From: Magnetococcales bacterium
Lineage (GTDB): Bacteria > Pseudomonadota > Magnetococcia > Magnetococcales > Magnetaquicoccaceae
DNA length: 58,769 bases
Reading direction: 5' to 3'
NCBI GenBank assembly: GCA_015234115.1
Contig: JADFWP010000007.1
Location: forward strand, 18,668 to 77,436
Part shown: positions 26,475-38,496 of the stretch, piece by piece
How positions within the stretch are numbered: position 1 is the stretch's first letter
Layout of the letters: each line of letters begins with the position of its first letter
Notes under the pieces: model-generated
What the model was told of the DNA's origin: nothing
The model's input: the letters and a program-made list of their open reading frames with translations, nothing else
Databases searched by the model: none
Program-made: the position numbers and the translations under genes

Positions 26475-28720
26475 AACACCCCGCCCCGCCCGGCCAGACG
26501 GGTCACCGCCTCCAGCAAAACCCGCGCCCGGTAGGGCTTGGTCAAAAACTCATCCATGCCCGCCGCCAATCCCCGTTCCATCTCCTCCTGCAACGCCCCG
26601 GCGCTCACCCCCAGAATGGGCACACGGGCAACCGTCGCGCCCAACACCCCGTCGCGAATCTGCCGCGTGGCCACGATGCCATCCATCTCCGGCATCTGCA
26701 CATCCATCAACACGACATCGAACGAGGCGTGCGCCAGCTTGTCCAAGGCATCCAGACCATCCACGGCCTGCTCGACCACATGACCCACACGCCCCAGAAT
26801 GTGCGCTGCCAGAATCCGGTTGTCCACCCCGTCATCCACCACCAGCACCCGCAAGACGCGACTCTCCACCAACGGCGCATCGGACGACGCCACCTTGACC
26901 GCTCCTGCGCGACACGGCTGAAAACGGGCCAGAAAATGAAAGGCGCTCCCCTGATTCTCCCCGCCGCTCTCCAGCCACATCCGGCCATGCATCAACTCCA
27001 CCAACTGCCGGGAGATGGTCAATCCCAACCCAACCCCCCCGAAACGGCGCGTGGTGGAGAGATCCGCCTGACTGAAACGGTCGAAGATGATCTCCTGCTT
27101 GTCCAGCGGAACACCCACACCGGTATCCGCCACCGTGAACTGCAACTGGATCGGGAAACCCTCCAGCGCCGGTTCGCCTCCGGCCACGACAACCCGCACC
27201 CGCGCCTCGCCAGCCGGCGTGAACTTGATGGCATTGCCCACCAGGTTGACCAGAATCTGCCGCAAACGCAACGCATCCCCGCTGACGCATTCCGGCACGC
27301 CGGGATCAATCTCCTCGTGCAGGGCAAGTCCCTTGCTGCGGGCTGTGGCCGCCAGGATTTCACAGGCCATGCGCACCACTTCGCGCGGCTTGAAGTCGGT
27401 ATATTCCAGCTTCATCGCCCCGGCCTCGACCTTGGAAAAATCGAGAATATCGTTCAGCAACGCCAGCAATGAATGGCTGGAACGCAAAATGATCTCCACA
27501 TACTGGCGCTGTTCATCGGCCAGTTCGGTGGCCGAGAGCAGATCGGCCATGCCGATCACCCCATTCATCGGACTGCGGATTTCGTGGCTCATCACGGCCA
27601 GAAAGGCGCTCTTGGCCTGATTGGCCGCTTCGGCGGCCTTGCGCGCCCGTTCCAGCGCGGCGACCTGTTTTTGTTCGGTGATGTCGCGGGAACTGGCCAG
27701 AGCGCCGATCACCTGACCCTTGCGATCCTTGAGCAACGACGCGGACATGAAAACCGGAAAGGTGGTGCCATCCTTGCGGCGTCCGGTCAGTTCGCCGATG
27801 AACTTGCCCCCGGCGTGAATGGTGGCAAACATCCGCTCGGCCTCGGCCGGATCGGCACACAGCAGCGCGGCGGGTTGCCCTGTGACCTCATCCATGCCAT
27901 AGCCGTAGGTCTTCTGCGCTGCCGGATTGAACACCACGATCCGCTGGGAGGGATCCACGGTGAGAATCATGTCCAGGGCGCTGTCCACCAGACTGGCGAC
28001 ATACTCCTCCTGACGCCGGACCACGGCATGGGATTCGCGGATGTCGCGCCGCATGGCATCCATGGCTGCGGCCAGACGGCCCATTTCGTCTTCGCTCGGA
28101 ATCACGATCACCGATTCCATGTCGCCTTGGCCCAGGGCCTTGGCATGCCGGTCGAGACGACGGACCGGATCGGTGACGTTTTTTTTCAACAGCAACGACA
28201 GCGAAAAGCCCAGCAAGAGAAAAATCCCCAGAAAGGCCGCAATCAGCCGATGCATCCGGGCTGTGGCAGCCTGATCGGCATGCCGGGTCGAAAGTCCCAG
28301 TTCGACCACGCCGATGGGTTCGGTGTCGTCGGGTTCCACCAGCACGTTGGCGCGAAAAAGCTGCACCGCGCCGTGATCGCTGGTGAAGGCGACCGGATCC
28401 GGAGCCTGGGCATGGGCGACCACCCGGCCATTGATATCGAGAATACGCACAAAATCAACATCGTATTGGGTGCGGGTCAGCCGCTTGACGTAACCGGCGA
28501 GGATGGTGTCATCCAGGGTGAGCAGAGGTTCGATGGAAAAAATCGCCGCCGCTTCGGCCAGTGACGTGCCCTGGCTGTCGATGCGCTCCTGTAATGCCCG
28601 CTGTTCGGTGGTGATGGTGTGCCAGCCAAGCAGCACTGTCGGAATCGCCAAGAGCACCAGCGTCGAGCCGATCAACTTGACATCCAGACGCAACCGTTGC
28701 CAAATGCGCGTAAAGACCAT
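26471..28720 (-). CDS. Hybrid sensor histidine kinase
   Basis: A protein of 749 residues. Order: membrane helix near the N-terminus, periplasmic sensor (about 40-150), second helix (LIAAFLGIFLLLGFSLSLLL), HAMP, PAS domain around the conserved VFNPAAQKTYGYGMDE, HisKA with His379 in SHEIRSP, and a HATPase domain ending with GGVGLGLTISRQL. A C-terminal receiver has Asp673 in LMDVQMPEMDG. The start ATG 28720 is tentative; an ATG at 28741 or 28765 is possible. The intramolecular receiver suggests a phosphorelay through a separate Hpt protein. It is coupled to the ABC ATPase gene downstream. Confidence 0.94.
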   Translation of the reverse strand: MVFTRIWQRLRLDVKLIGSTLVLLAIPTVLLGWHTITTEQRALQERIDSQGTSLAEAAAIFSIEPLLTLDDTILAGYVKRLTRTQYDVDFVRILDINGRVVAHAQAPDPVAFTSDHGAVQLFRANVLVEPDDTEPIGVVELGLSTRHADQAATARMHRLIAAFLGIFLLLGFSLSLLLKKNVTDPVRRLDRHAKALGQGDMESVIVIPSEDEMGRLAAAMDAMRRDIRESHAVVRRQEEYVASLVDSALDMILTVDPSQRIVVFNPAAQKTYGYGMDEVTGQPAALLCADPAEAERMFATIHAGGKFIGELTGRRKDGTTFPVFMSASLLKDRKGQVIGALASSRDITEQKQVAALERARKAAEAANQAKSAFLAVMSHEIRSPMNGVIGMADLLSATELADEQRQYVEIILRSSHSLLALLNDILDFSKVEAGAMKLEYTDFKPREVVRMACEILAATARSKGLALHEEIDPGVPECVSGDALRLRQILVNLVGNAIKFTPAGEARVRVVVAGGEPALEGFPIQLQFTVADTGVGVPLDKQEIIFDRFSQADLSTTRRFGGVGLGLTISRQLVELMHGRMWLESGGENQGSAFHFLARFQPCRAGAVKVASSDAPLVESRVLRVLVVDDGVDNRILAAHILGRVGHVVEQAVDGLDALDKLAHASFDVVLMDVQMPEMDGIVATRQIRDGVLGATVARVPILGVSAGALQEEMERGLAAGMDEFLTKPYRARVLLEAVTRLAGRGGVL

Positions 28721-29008
28721 GTCCGTGCCACCCTCGTTCATCCCGTTGTCGGGCTTTCGATCCACTCGCTGCCCCCACTATGACACGCCCTACCCAGACA
28801 AAACAAGCGAAGCGATAAACACACCCTTTTCAAACGCGCGAAAAAGAGGTAATTAACATAACTTACCCGAAAGCGGGCCGCGCACCTGCCGGCACACGCC
28901 TCCCAACCGGAGGAACAACCGGATCGCAGCTCGACGATGCGCGCCGATCGGGAACAATCCGCAAGTATCAATCATAGGGACAACCTGCAACACAAGGAGA
29001 ACGGAATC

Positions 29009-29755
29009 ATGAGTGGAAAAGTGGCATTGGTGACGGGTGGCGCTGGCGGCATCGGCACGGAAATTTGCAGAACGTTGGCCAAAGAGGGGTATCGGGTGGT
29101 CACCACCTGTGCTCCGGTCTTCGAGTGCCCCAATCTGGACGCCTGGAAGGCGGCCATGCAGGCGGAAGGACTGAACATCACTGTGTACGAGGCCGACGTG
29201 GCGGATTTCGAGTCCTGCAAGCAGGCGGTCGCCAAAATCGAAGCCGAAGTCGGACCCGTGGAAGTCCTGGTCAACTGCGCTGGCATCACCCGCGACAGCG
29301 TGCTCAAGAAAATGACCTCGGATCAATGGAACCAGGTGATCGGCGTCAACCTCGACAGCGTGTTCAACATGACCCGCCAGGTCTTCCCGGGCATGTTGGA
29401 TCGTGGCTATGGCCGCATTGTCAACATCGCCTCGGTCAACGGCCGCAAGGGTCAGTTCGGTCAGGCCAACTACTCCGCCGCCAAGGCCGGCATGCATGGC
29501 TTCACCATGGCCGTGGCCCAGGAAGGCATCCGCAAGAACGTCACGGTCAACACCATCAGCCCCGGCTATGTGGCCACGGAAATGGTGAAGAAAATCCGTG
29601 AAGACGTGCTGCAAACGATCATCGCGCAAATCCCGGCCGGTCGTCTCGCCGAACCCACCGAAATCGCACGGGTGGTTTCGTTCCTGGCGAACGAACAGTC
29701 CGGATTCATCACCGGCGCCAACATCGATATCAACGGCGGTCAGTTCATTCACTGA
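29009..29755 (+). CDS. phaB: Acetoacetyl-CoA reductase
   Basis: An SDR enzyme of 248 residues that reduces acetoacetyl-CoA to (R)-3-hydroxybutyryl-CoA with NADPH, the monomer step of PHB synthesis. Seen are TGGAGGIG, NCAG, the conserved S and YSAAK, and GGQF near the C-terminus. It carries the PhaB-type insert VVTTCAPVFECPNLDAW. CAAGGAG lies 8 bases before ATG 29009. The phaR gene begins 44 bases downstream, then phasin and the PhaEC synthase, so the pathway is complete except for a thiolase gene in view. Confidence 0.95.
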   Translation: MSGKVALVTGGAGGIGTEICRTLAKEGYRVVTTCAPVFECPNLDAWKAAMQAEGLNITVYEADVADFESCKQAVAKIEAEVGPVEVLVNCAGITRDSVLKKMTSDQWNQVIGVNLDSVFNMTRQVFPGMLDRGYGRIVNIASVNGRKGQFGQANYSAAKAGMHGFTMAVAQEGIRKNVTVNTISPGYVATEMVKKIREDVLQTIIAQIPAGRLAEPTEIARVVSFLANEQSGFITGANIDINGGQFIH

Positions 29756-29799
29756 TCGTTATCCATTCACGGGCGACCACGAGAGGCCAACTTTTTGTC

Positions 29800-30276
29800 A
29801 TGGATGAGACCCCGGTTCGCATCATCAAAAAATACGCCAACCGACGCCTGTACGATACCGAGCAGTCGGCCTACATCACCCTGGACGGGGTGCGGGATCT
29901 GGTCATGAACCGCATCCCGTTCCAGGTTCTCGACAACCGCACGGGCGCGGATCTGACCCGACTCATCCTGTTGCAGATCATCAGCGAACAGGAGGACAAG
30001 GGCCACCCGGTCTTCGACTCCGACGCCCTGCAAATGATCATCCGCTTCTACGGGGATACGCTGCAAGAGGCTTTGGGCGAGTGGATGAAACAGAGCCTCG
30101 ATGCCTTCATGGATCAAAGAACCTTCTTCCAATCCGCTCCGGACCCGTTGAGCCTGATCACCGAAATGGGACGGCGCAACCTGGAGATGTGGCACTCGCT
30201 TCATGGGGGCATCTTCTCCCTGACACTGGGCGCGCCCCCGAAAAAAAAAGAGGGAGACCCCTCGGAACAGGGGTGA
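29800..30276 (+). CDS. phaR: PHB synthesis repressor PhaR
   Basis: A DNA- and PHB-binding regulator of 158 residues. The PHB_acc_N domain opens with RIIKKYANRRLYDTEQSAYI and includes LDNRTGADLTRLILLQII. A following PHB_acc domain runs LQMIIRFYGDTLQEALGEWM. In other bacteria PhaR represses phasin genes and lets go when it binds nascent PHB granules. A TGC-rich near-palindrome lies downstream at the phasin promoter, as expected. Confidence 0.96.
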   Translation: MDETPVRIIKKYANRRLYDTEQSAYITLDGVRDLVMNRIPFQVLDNRTGADLTRLILLQIISEQEDKGHPVFDSDALQMIIRFYGDTLQEALGEWMKQSLDAFMDQRTFFQSAPDPLSLITEMGRRNLEMWHSLHGGIFSLTLGAPPKKKEGDPSEQG

Positions 30277-30294
30277 TGCAAAAATCGCATCACC
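30272..30294 (+). terminator. Hairpin at the phaR 3' end
   Basis: The stem GGTGATGC / GCATCACC with a seven-base loop overlaps the phaR stop codon. An A-run rather than a T-run follows, so it is a better terminator candidate for the opposite strand, or simply an RNA-stabilising hairpin. Confidence 0.4.
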
Positions 30295-30308
30295 TCCAAA
30301 AAAAATCT

Positions 30309-30337
30309 TTGACATAGCCCCATCGTTCCTTTATGCT
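30309..30337 (+). promoter_or_regulatory. Sigma70 promoter of the phasin gene
   Basis: A perfect TTGACA (30309-30314), a 17-base spacer and TATGCT (30332-30337) lie about 70 bases before the phasin ATG. This is the strongest promoter match seen in the window, fitting an abundant granule protein. Confidence 0.75.
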
Positions 30338-30349
30338 GCATCGCACCAT

Positions 30350-30364
30350 TGTTGCATTGCAGCA
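30350..30364 (+). promoter_or_regulatory. Candidate PhaR operator
   Basis: TGTTGCATTGCAGCA is a near-perfect palindrome just past the likely transcription start. Other TGC-rich half-sites overlap the -10 (TGCTGCATCGCA at 30334) and follow it (CTGCAACG). PhaR proteins of known species bind TGC-rich sites, so repression of the phasin gene here is likely. Confidence 0.55.
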
Positions 30365-30405
30365 ATCTGCAACGACATGTGAACCCAATCGACAAGGACC
30401 AAGCC

Positions 30406-30765
30406 ATGGACAATAACAAGGTTGCTGAACGCATGACGGAATTGACCAAAAAAATGATGGACTCCATCTCCGATCTGCAAAAAATCAACGACCGCACCGT
30501 GCAGGAACTGACCAAACAGCAGCTCGAAGCGGCTGAAGGATTCATCACCGCCGGTGCCAAACAGCTCAAAGAACTCAGCTCTGCCAAGACCATCCAGGAA
30601 GCGGTCTCCACCCAGGCCGATATTGCCACCAACCTCGGCAAAATGATGGTGGACAACGCCAAACGCACCATGGAAGTGTTGACTCAGGGACAGAACGAAC
30701 TGAAAGACCTGATCGAGAAAAACATCACCAAACTGGTGGAAGAAGCGAAAGCCGGCTTGGAATAA
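30406..30765 (+). CDS. phaP: Phasin (PHB granule protein)
   Basis: A small helical amphipathic protein of 119 residues in the phasin_2-like group. The AERMTELTKKMMDSISDLQK and QNELKDLIEKNITKLVEEA segments form long helices that coat the granule surface. The start ATG 30406 has AAGGA before it. It has its own strong promoter and a candidate PhaR site, and sits between phaR and the synthase genes. Confidence 0.88.
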   Translation: MDNNKVAERMTELTKKMMDSISDLQKINDRTVQELTKQQLEAAEGFITAGAKQLKELSSAKTIQEAVSTQADIATNLGKMMVDNAKRTMEVLTQGQNELKDLIEKNITKLVEEAKAGLE

Positions 30766-30989
30766 ATCATCTTTATTCCATCCGATGTCGGGGCGACCTT
30801 TAGCGTCCGACGCAAGGTGGGACAACAGCCCCGCAGTCACGGCGCAGGGACGCGCCGTCCAAATTCTGTCCGTTCATCACGGACGCGACAAAGCTTAAGT
30901 CATTGGATTCGTCAGAACATCTTGGCAAGTTTTTAAATAATTCGTCATCCAAGACCGTTTTCTGATCAATCCCCATCAAGGAGTTGAGC

Positions 30990-32264
30990 ATGAACAACAA
31001 TCCGTTTTCCACTGATTGGATGTCCGGGTGGCAAAACCTGCAACGCAAGATGTGGGAAGACTGGTCCGATGTGACCCAGAGCAACTGGACCAATACCTGG
31101 CAGACCGAAAACCCGATGAACTTTTTCCGTGAAGGGATGAAAAACTGGCCCAATCCATTCATGGCCCCGACGCAGACGCCCGAAGCCATGGCCATGAAAC
31201 ACGCCATGGGTTCCATGGAGGAGTTCATGCGCATGGGACGCGAAGTGTTCAAACTCTTCCAGGGGATGTCGGAAGCCGGCAACATGACCCAGGAGTGGAC
31301 CTCGCAACTCGACAAGGCGATCCAGCAGGCCAAATCGATGTTCGGCCAGGGCAGTGAATCGCTGTTCGGCGCCATGAACGCCATGGGTGGCATGGGCAAT
31401 CTGGCCGGCATGGGCAAAATGGAGGACATGACCGCCTTTTTGAGCCGTCCGATGAAGGCGTGGACCGATTTTCTCGGCTCCAATCCGGCTTTTTCCAACG
31501 ACACCATGCGCGCCCTGCTGGCCGGTGGACAAGTCACCGAAGAGACCCTGAGCCGTTTTCTCTCCGTGCCTGGTGTGGGCTTCAACCGCGAAAAGCAGGA
31601 GAAAATCCAGGAAGGAATGCGTCTGACCCTGGAATATCGCAAAGCCTTCGAAGAGTTCCAGAAGGTGATGAACGAATCGTCCAAGCGCGCCCTGGATCTG
31701 CTGCATCGCAAACTGCTGGAAATGGGTGCCGAAGGCAAATCCTTGCAGACCATGCGGGATCTTTACGTGCTGTGGGTGGACTGCAACGAAGAGGCCAACG
31801 CCGCCACGGTCAGCAGCAAGGAATACAATGAAATCAATTCCCGCATGGTCAACGCCATGATGCGGGTGCGGCGCAACATGGCCGAAATGATGGACAGTTC
31901 CCTGGCTGCCGTGAACATGCCCACCCGCCGTGAACTGGACAGCGCCCATCGTCAGATCAGCACGCTGCGTCGCCGGGTCAGTGAACTGGAAGATGTGCTG
32001 CACGACCTGAAAGGCAAGGATGCCTCCGCCGAAATCCGCGCCATGCGCGATGACATGGAAAAACTTGGCGTGCGTCGTCTGCGCGAAGAGTTGGCCGAGT
32101 TGAAACAGCAGCTCGAAGAGGTACTGACCGCCCCGACCGTGGAAAGCGGCGCGGAGTCGGCAGAGAAAACGGTCATCAAGAAGACGGTGCGCATCGGCAA
32201 TACCAGCAAGCCTGCCCAGGCTGCTGCCCCGGTGGCCGCCGCTTCTGCCCAGAAAGGAGAATAA
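30990..32264 (+). CDS. phaE: Class III PHA synthase subunit PhaE
   Basis: This is the non-catalytic partner of class III PHA synthase, 424 residues. It opens with FSTDWMSGWQNLQRKMWEDW, the aromatic-rich N-terminus of PhaE. A methionine- and glycine-rich middle follows, then a conserved block around VPGVGFNREKQEKIQEGMR and a C-terminal coiled coil (about 305-390) ending in an alanine-rich tail. PhaE stabilises and activates PhaC at the granule. AAGGAG precedes ATG 30990. The phaC gene starts three bases after the stop. Confidence 0.93.
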   Translation: MNNNPFSTDWMSGWQNLQRKMWEDWSDVTQSNWTNTWQTENPMNFFREGMKNWPNPFMAPTQTPEAMAMKHAMGSMEEFMRMGREVFKLFQGMSEAGNMTQEWTSQLDKAIQQAKSMFGQGSESLFGAMNAMGGMGNLAGMGKMEDMTAFLSRPMKAWTDFLGSNPAFSNDTMRALLAGGQVTEETLSRFLSVPGVGFNREKQEKIQEGMRLTLEYRKAFEEFQKVMNESSKRALDLLHRKLLEMGAEGKSLQTMRDLYVLWVDCNEEANAATVSSKEYNEINSRMVNAMMRVRRNMAEMMDSSLAAVNMPTRRELDSAHRQISTLRRRVSELEDVLHDLKGKDASAEIRAMRDDMEKLGVRRLREELAELKQQLEEVLTAPTVESGAESAEKTVIKKTVRIGNTSKPAQAAAPVAAASAQKGE

Positions 32265-32267
32265 TCC

Positions 32268-33332
32268 ATGTTCCCGTTCGCCATCAATCCCGAAAAGGCG
32301 GTGGAGGAGCTGGCCCGCTTCAACCAAAAGCTCGCCGCCGGAGTCAAGACCTTCACCGAAGTCGGTCCGATCGAATCCGGCATCAGCGCCAAGGAAGCGG
32401 TCTTTCGTGACGACAAGGTCACGTTGTATCACTACATCCCACGGGTGGACAATCCCCACCGGGTGCCGGTGCTGGTGGTCTATGCACTGGTCAACCGTCC
32501 CTACATGACCGACATCCAGGAAGACCGTTCGATGATCCGGGGTCTGCTGGACGAAGGCATGGATGTCTATCTCATCGACTGGGGCTATCCGGATGCTTCG
32601 GACCGGTTCCTGGGGCTGGATGACTACATCAACGGCTACATCAAACATTGCGTGGATTTCATCCGCACGCGCCATGACATCTACCGGGTCAACGTGCTGG
32701 GCATCTGTCAGGGTGGGGCGTTCAGCCTGTGTTTCACCTCCCTGCATCCCGACCGCGTGCGCAATCTGGTCACCATGGTCACCCCGGTCGATTTCCACAC
32801 CCCGGATAACCTGTTGAGTATGTGGGTCCGGGATCTGGATATCGATCTGCTGGTGGACACCCTCGGCAACATTCCGGGGGACATGCTCAATCTCACCTTC
32901 CTCTCCATGAATCCCTACCGGCTGACCGGTCAGAAATATCTGGACATGGTGGATCTGTTGGATGACAAGGTGAAACTGAAGAATTTCCTGCGCATGGAAA
33001 AGTGGATCTTCGATTCGCCGGATCAGGCGGGAGAGGCTTTCCGTCAGTTTGCCAAGGATTTCTTCCAGAAGAACGGGTTGATCAAGGGCAACGTCAAGAT
33101 CGGCGAGCGGCGTGTGGATCTGGCCAACATCACCATGCCGGTCCTCAACGTCTATGCCACCAAGGATCATCTGGTGCCCCCGGATGCCTCCAAAGCCCTC
33201 AAACAGTATGTGGGCAGCTCGGATTACCAGGAAGTGGCCTTCAATGGCGGCCACATCGGCGTTTATGTCAGCGGACGCTCCCAAAAAGAGATCCCGCCGG
33301 CCATCGCCAACTGGTTGAAGGAACGGGGTTAA
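32268..33332 (+). CDS. phaC: Class III PHA synthase catalytic subunit PhaC
   Basis: This polymerises (R)-3-hydroxybutyryl-CoA. It is 354 residues, the typical class III length. The lipase-like box is GICQGG with nucleophile Cys147. The catalytic Asp300 is in YATKDHLVPP, and His329 is in GGHIGVY. These positions differ by two from those of the well-studied Allochromatium enzyme (149, 302, 331). It is co-transcribed with phaE. Convergent ogt and a family B hairpin follow the stop. Confidence 0.97.
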   Translation: MFPFAINPEKAVEELARFNQKLAAGVKTFTEVGPIESGISAKEAVFRDDKVTLYHYIPRVDNPHRVPVLVVYALVNRPYMTDIQEDRSMIRGLLDEGMDVYLIDWGYPDASDRFLGLDDYINGYIKHCVDFIRTRHDIYRVNVLGICQGGAFSLCFTSLHPDRVRNLVTMVTPVDFHTPDNLLSMWVRDLDIDLLVDTLGNIPGDMLNLTFLSMNPYRLTGQKYLDMVDLLDDKVKLKNFLRMEKWIFDSPDQAGEAFRQFAKDFFQKNGLIKGNVKIGERRVDLANITMPVLNVYATKDHLVPPDASKALKQYVGSSDYQEVAFNGGHIGVYVSGRSQKEIPPAIANWLKERG

Positions 33333-33343
33333 TCCCCGTGCAA

Positions 33344-33391
33344 CGCCCGGTTCCGGTCGGACGCAAGGATGCGTACTTCCGGGACCGGGCG
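33344..33391 (+). terminator. GC-rich hairpin after phaC
   Basis: An imperfect long stem (GCCCGGTTCCGG pairing with CCGGGACCGGGC) starts 12 bases past the phaC stop. It probably helps end the pha transcript. A short family B palindrome lies next to it. Confidence 0.45.
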
Positions 33392-33399
33392 CCAAAAAA

Positions 33400-33903
33400 T
33401 CATTGAAAGAAGGGGTCTGGGGGAAGAATCCCCCAGACCCCTTCTTTCTTTTCAATGGTTGCGATTCCTTCGAGTTCCAGCAGGAACTGTTTCGACTTCA
33501 TCCCCCCCAGGCCACTGTAACCGCGCAGATCGCCATTGGCTGCCACCACCCGATGACAAGGCAGCAGAATGGGAATGGGGTTGGCCGCCAGGGCACCCCC
33601 CACGGCGCGCGGTGCCGAGCCGATCCGTTGGGCAAGCATGCCATAGGTGATCACCTGACCAGCCGGAATCGCACGCAAAGCTTCCCAGACCCGTTGCTGA
33701 AACGGCGTGCCGGAGGGTTGCAAAGAAGGGAGATCTTCCAGGGAGGGAGCCGTACCGGAAAAATAGCGCTGCAACCACTGGGCAACCTGAGCAGTCAAAC
33801 CGGGATCTGCCGGTTCTCCGGGAGGCGCACTGGCAAGCGCCGTGATGGCATGGCCCTGGGTATGCAGCCAGAAAGAACCCACCGGAGTGGCGAAATCACG
33901 CAT
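33400..33903 (-). CDS. ogt: Methylated-DNA-protein-cysteine methyltransferase
   Basis: A suicide repair enzyme that removes O6-alkylguanine, 167 residues. The active site is PCHRV with Cys116. GTPFQQRVWEALRAIPAGQ and the YGMLAQRIG helix-turn-helix are typical. The normal protein should end near FLLELEGIA. The last 16-18 residues here ([18 protein letters not shown]) come from reading into the family B palindrome, so the tail is probably a repeat-derived extension. Confidence 0.93.
   Translation of the reverse strand: MRDFATPVGSFWLHTQGHAITALASAPPGEPADPGLTAQVAQWLQRYFSGTAPSLEDLPSLQPSGTPFQQRVWEALRAIPAGQVITYGMLAQRIGSAPRAVGGALAANPIPILLPCHRVVAANGDLRGYSGLGGMKSKQFLLELEGIATIEKKEGVWGILPPDPFFQ
33401..33457 (+). 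repeat. Family B palindrome, short form
   Basis: This form has only the outer arms: CATTGAAAGAAGGGGTCTGG and its mirror joined by GGGGAAGAATCCCC, without the AT-rich centre. It sits between converging phaC and ogt, and encodes the last residues of ogt in the current frame. Confidence 0.85.
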
Positions 33904-33920
33904 TCGATCCTTCCAGAATC

Positions 33921-34044
33921 AAACCGCATCCAATGTCAACGGGGTCCAAGGGCGAGAGCCTCTGGGACTTTTGCCTTTGGCGCGCTTGCCGCAGGCGACG
34001 CCTGTCACTCTCAAGATTCAACGTCCCGAAATGGGTGCGCGTTA
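33921..34044 (-). repeat. Family A element, reversed and internally deleted
   Basis: This is the only A copy in the opposite orientation. It has AACCGCATCC at 33922 and GTCCCGAAATGGGTGCGCGTT at the other end. The middle keeps the GGCGCGCTTGCCGCAGGCGACGCC segment but has lost the CAGGGGCC hairpin. Confidence 0.72.
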
Positions 34045-34048
34045 AGAA

Positions 34049-34459
34049 TCATACCCTGTCCACTAAAATATTTCGAACCATTCCCAAAGAAACAGCATCC
34101 AATCGATTATCGTTCGTCCATAACTCATCACAAGCATGATGTTTGGCAATCGCCAAATGCATGGCATCGGGCGTCTTCAGGCCATATCCGGCTCGCAATT
34201 CAGCAGCCCGAAGATAGACTGGATCCGGTATGGAAAGTCTTTGACACGTCTCAAAGAAACGCTGAAATCTCCTCACCAGATGATCCTGGCCAAGCCGCAG
34301 GGGAAGAACCATGGCTTCAAGTTCCACCAAAGCACTGAAACAGACAATCCCCGCTTTTTGCCCCAGAATCTGTCTGATGACCGGCGCATGGACGGGATGC
34401 TCCTCCACCAAATAAATAACAATACAACTATCAAGATAAAAAAGGCGACTCAATTCCAC
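34049..34459 (-). CDS. vapC: VapC-type PIN toxin
   Basis: A PIN-domain ribonuclease of 136 residues with all four acidic positions in place: Asp in YLDSCIVIYL, Glu in LVELEAMV, Asp in KTPDAMHLA and Asp in LWTNDNRLD. Such toxins cut tRNA or rRNA when free of antitoxin. The start overlaps the end of the antitoxin gene by about ten bases. It seems to be an intact pair, unlike the other toxin-antitoxin loci in the window. Confidence 0.87.
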   Translation of the reverse strand: MELSRLFYLDSCIVIYLVEEHPVHAPVIRQILGQKAGIVCFSALVELEAMVLPLRLGQDHLVRRFQRFFETCQRLSIPDPVYLRAAELRAGYGLKTPDAMHLAIAKHHACDELWTNDNRLDAVSLGMVRNILVDRV

Positions 34460-34713
34460 CCCTCTCGTTCCTCGCGAATCTGGGCTTCCATCTCTTCGGC
34501 GCTCAAACGATCCGCAACCGACAAAGGATTCTCCTCCAGGAATCTCAATATGGTTCTGTGGCTTCCTTTAGGTTCCTCCAACCGTTCCACACACTCCTTT
34601 TCCAAAGGATCCAACACGGTGAGAATGGCCCGATGTCGCCCCGGCAACAGAATCGGCTCCAACAATCTCACCTGCCCCTTCTCATCGACCTCCGCGTGGA
34701 CCGCTTGCAGCAT
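34450..34713 (-). CDS. vapB: VapB-type antitoxin
   Basis: An 87-residue partner of the PIN toxin. It opens with AVHAEVDEKGQVRLLEPILL, an AF2212/AbrB-like DNA-binding strand region, and ends in an acidic helix (LSAEEMEAQIREEREGW) that would occupy the toxin. ATG 34713 has AAGGAG eight bases upstream. An upstream in-frame ATG at 34755 would begin next to a family B element and is less likely. Confidence 0.82.
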   Translation of the reverse strand: MLQAVHAEVDEKGQVRLLEPILLPGRHRAILTVLDPLEKECVERLEEPKGSHRTILRFLEENPLSVADRLSAEEMEAQIREEREGWN

Positions 34714-34756
34714 GAGCGCATCTCCTTGAATCCGAGGATCAACTTTCAAACCCATC

Positions 34757-34910
34757 CATTGAAAGAAAAGAGAGGGTCTGGGGGATTCCTCCCCCAGGGT
34801 TTTGACTTTGCCTTTAAAAACAAAACATTTTTATAAAATTTTTATTTTTAAAGGCAAAGTCAAAACCCTGGGGGAAGAATCCCCCAGACCCTCTCTTTTT
34901 TTTTCAATGG
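34757..34910 (+). repeat. Family B inverted repeat, long copy
   Basis: An almost perfect 154-base inverted repeat: CCATTGAAAGAAAAGAGAGG at the left and the mirror ending TTTTTCAATGG at the right. The centre is GACTTTGCCTTTAAAAACAA and its complement. It lies seven bases beyond the gyrB stop codon and could form the terminator of the replication block. Confidence 0.9.
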
Positions 34911-34916
34911 TTTGGA

Positions 34917-38485
<3,569 letters not shown>

Positions 38486-38496
38486 GGCCCGAAAAA

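Noticed and set aside
30966..33455. Minus-strand 829-codon frame opposite phaE and phaC
   Set aside because: Antisense shadow; phaE and phaC have full motif support.
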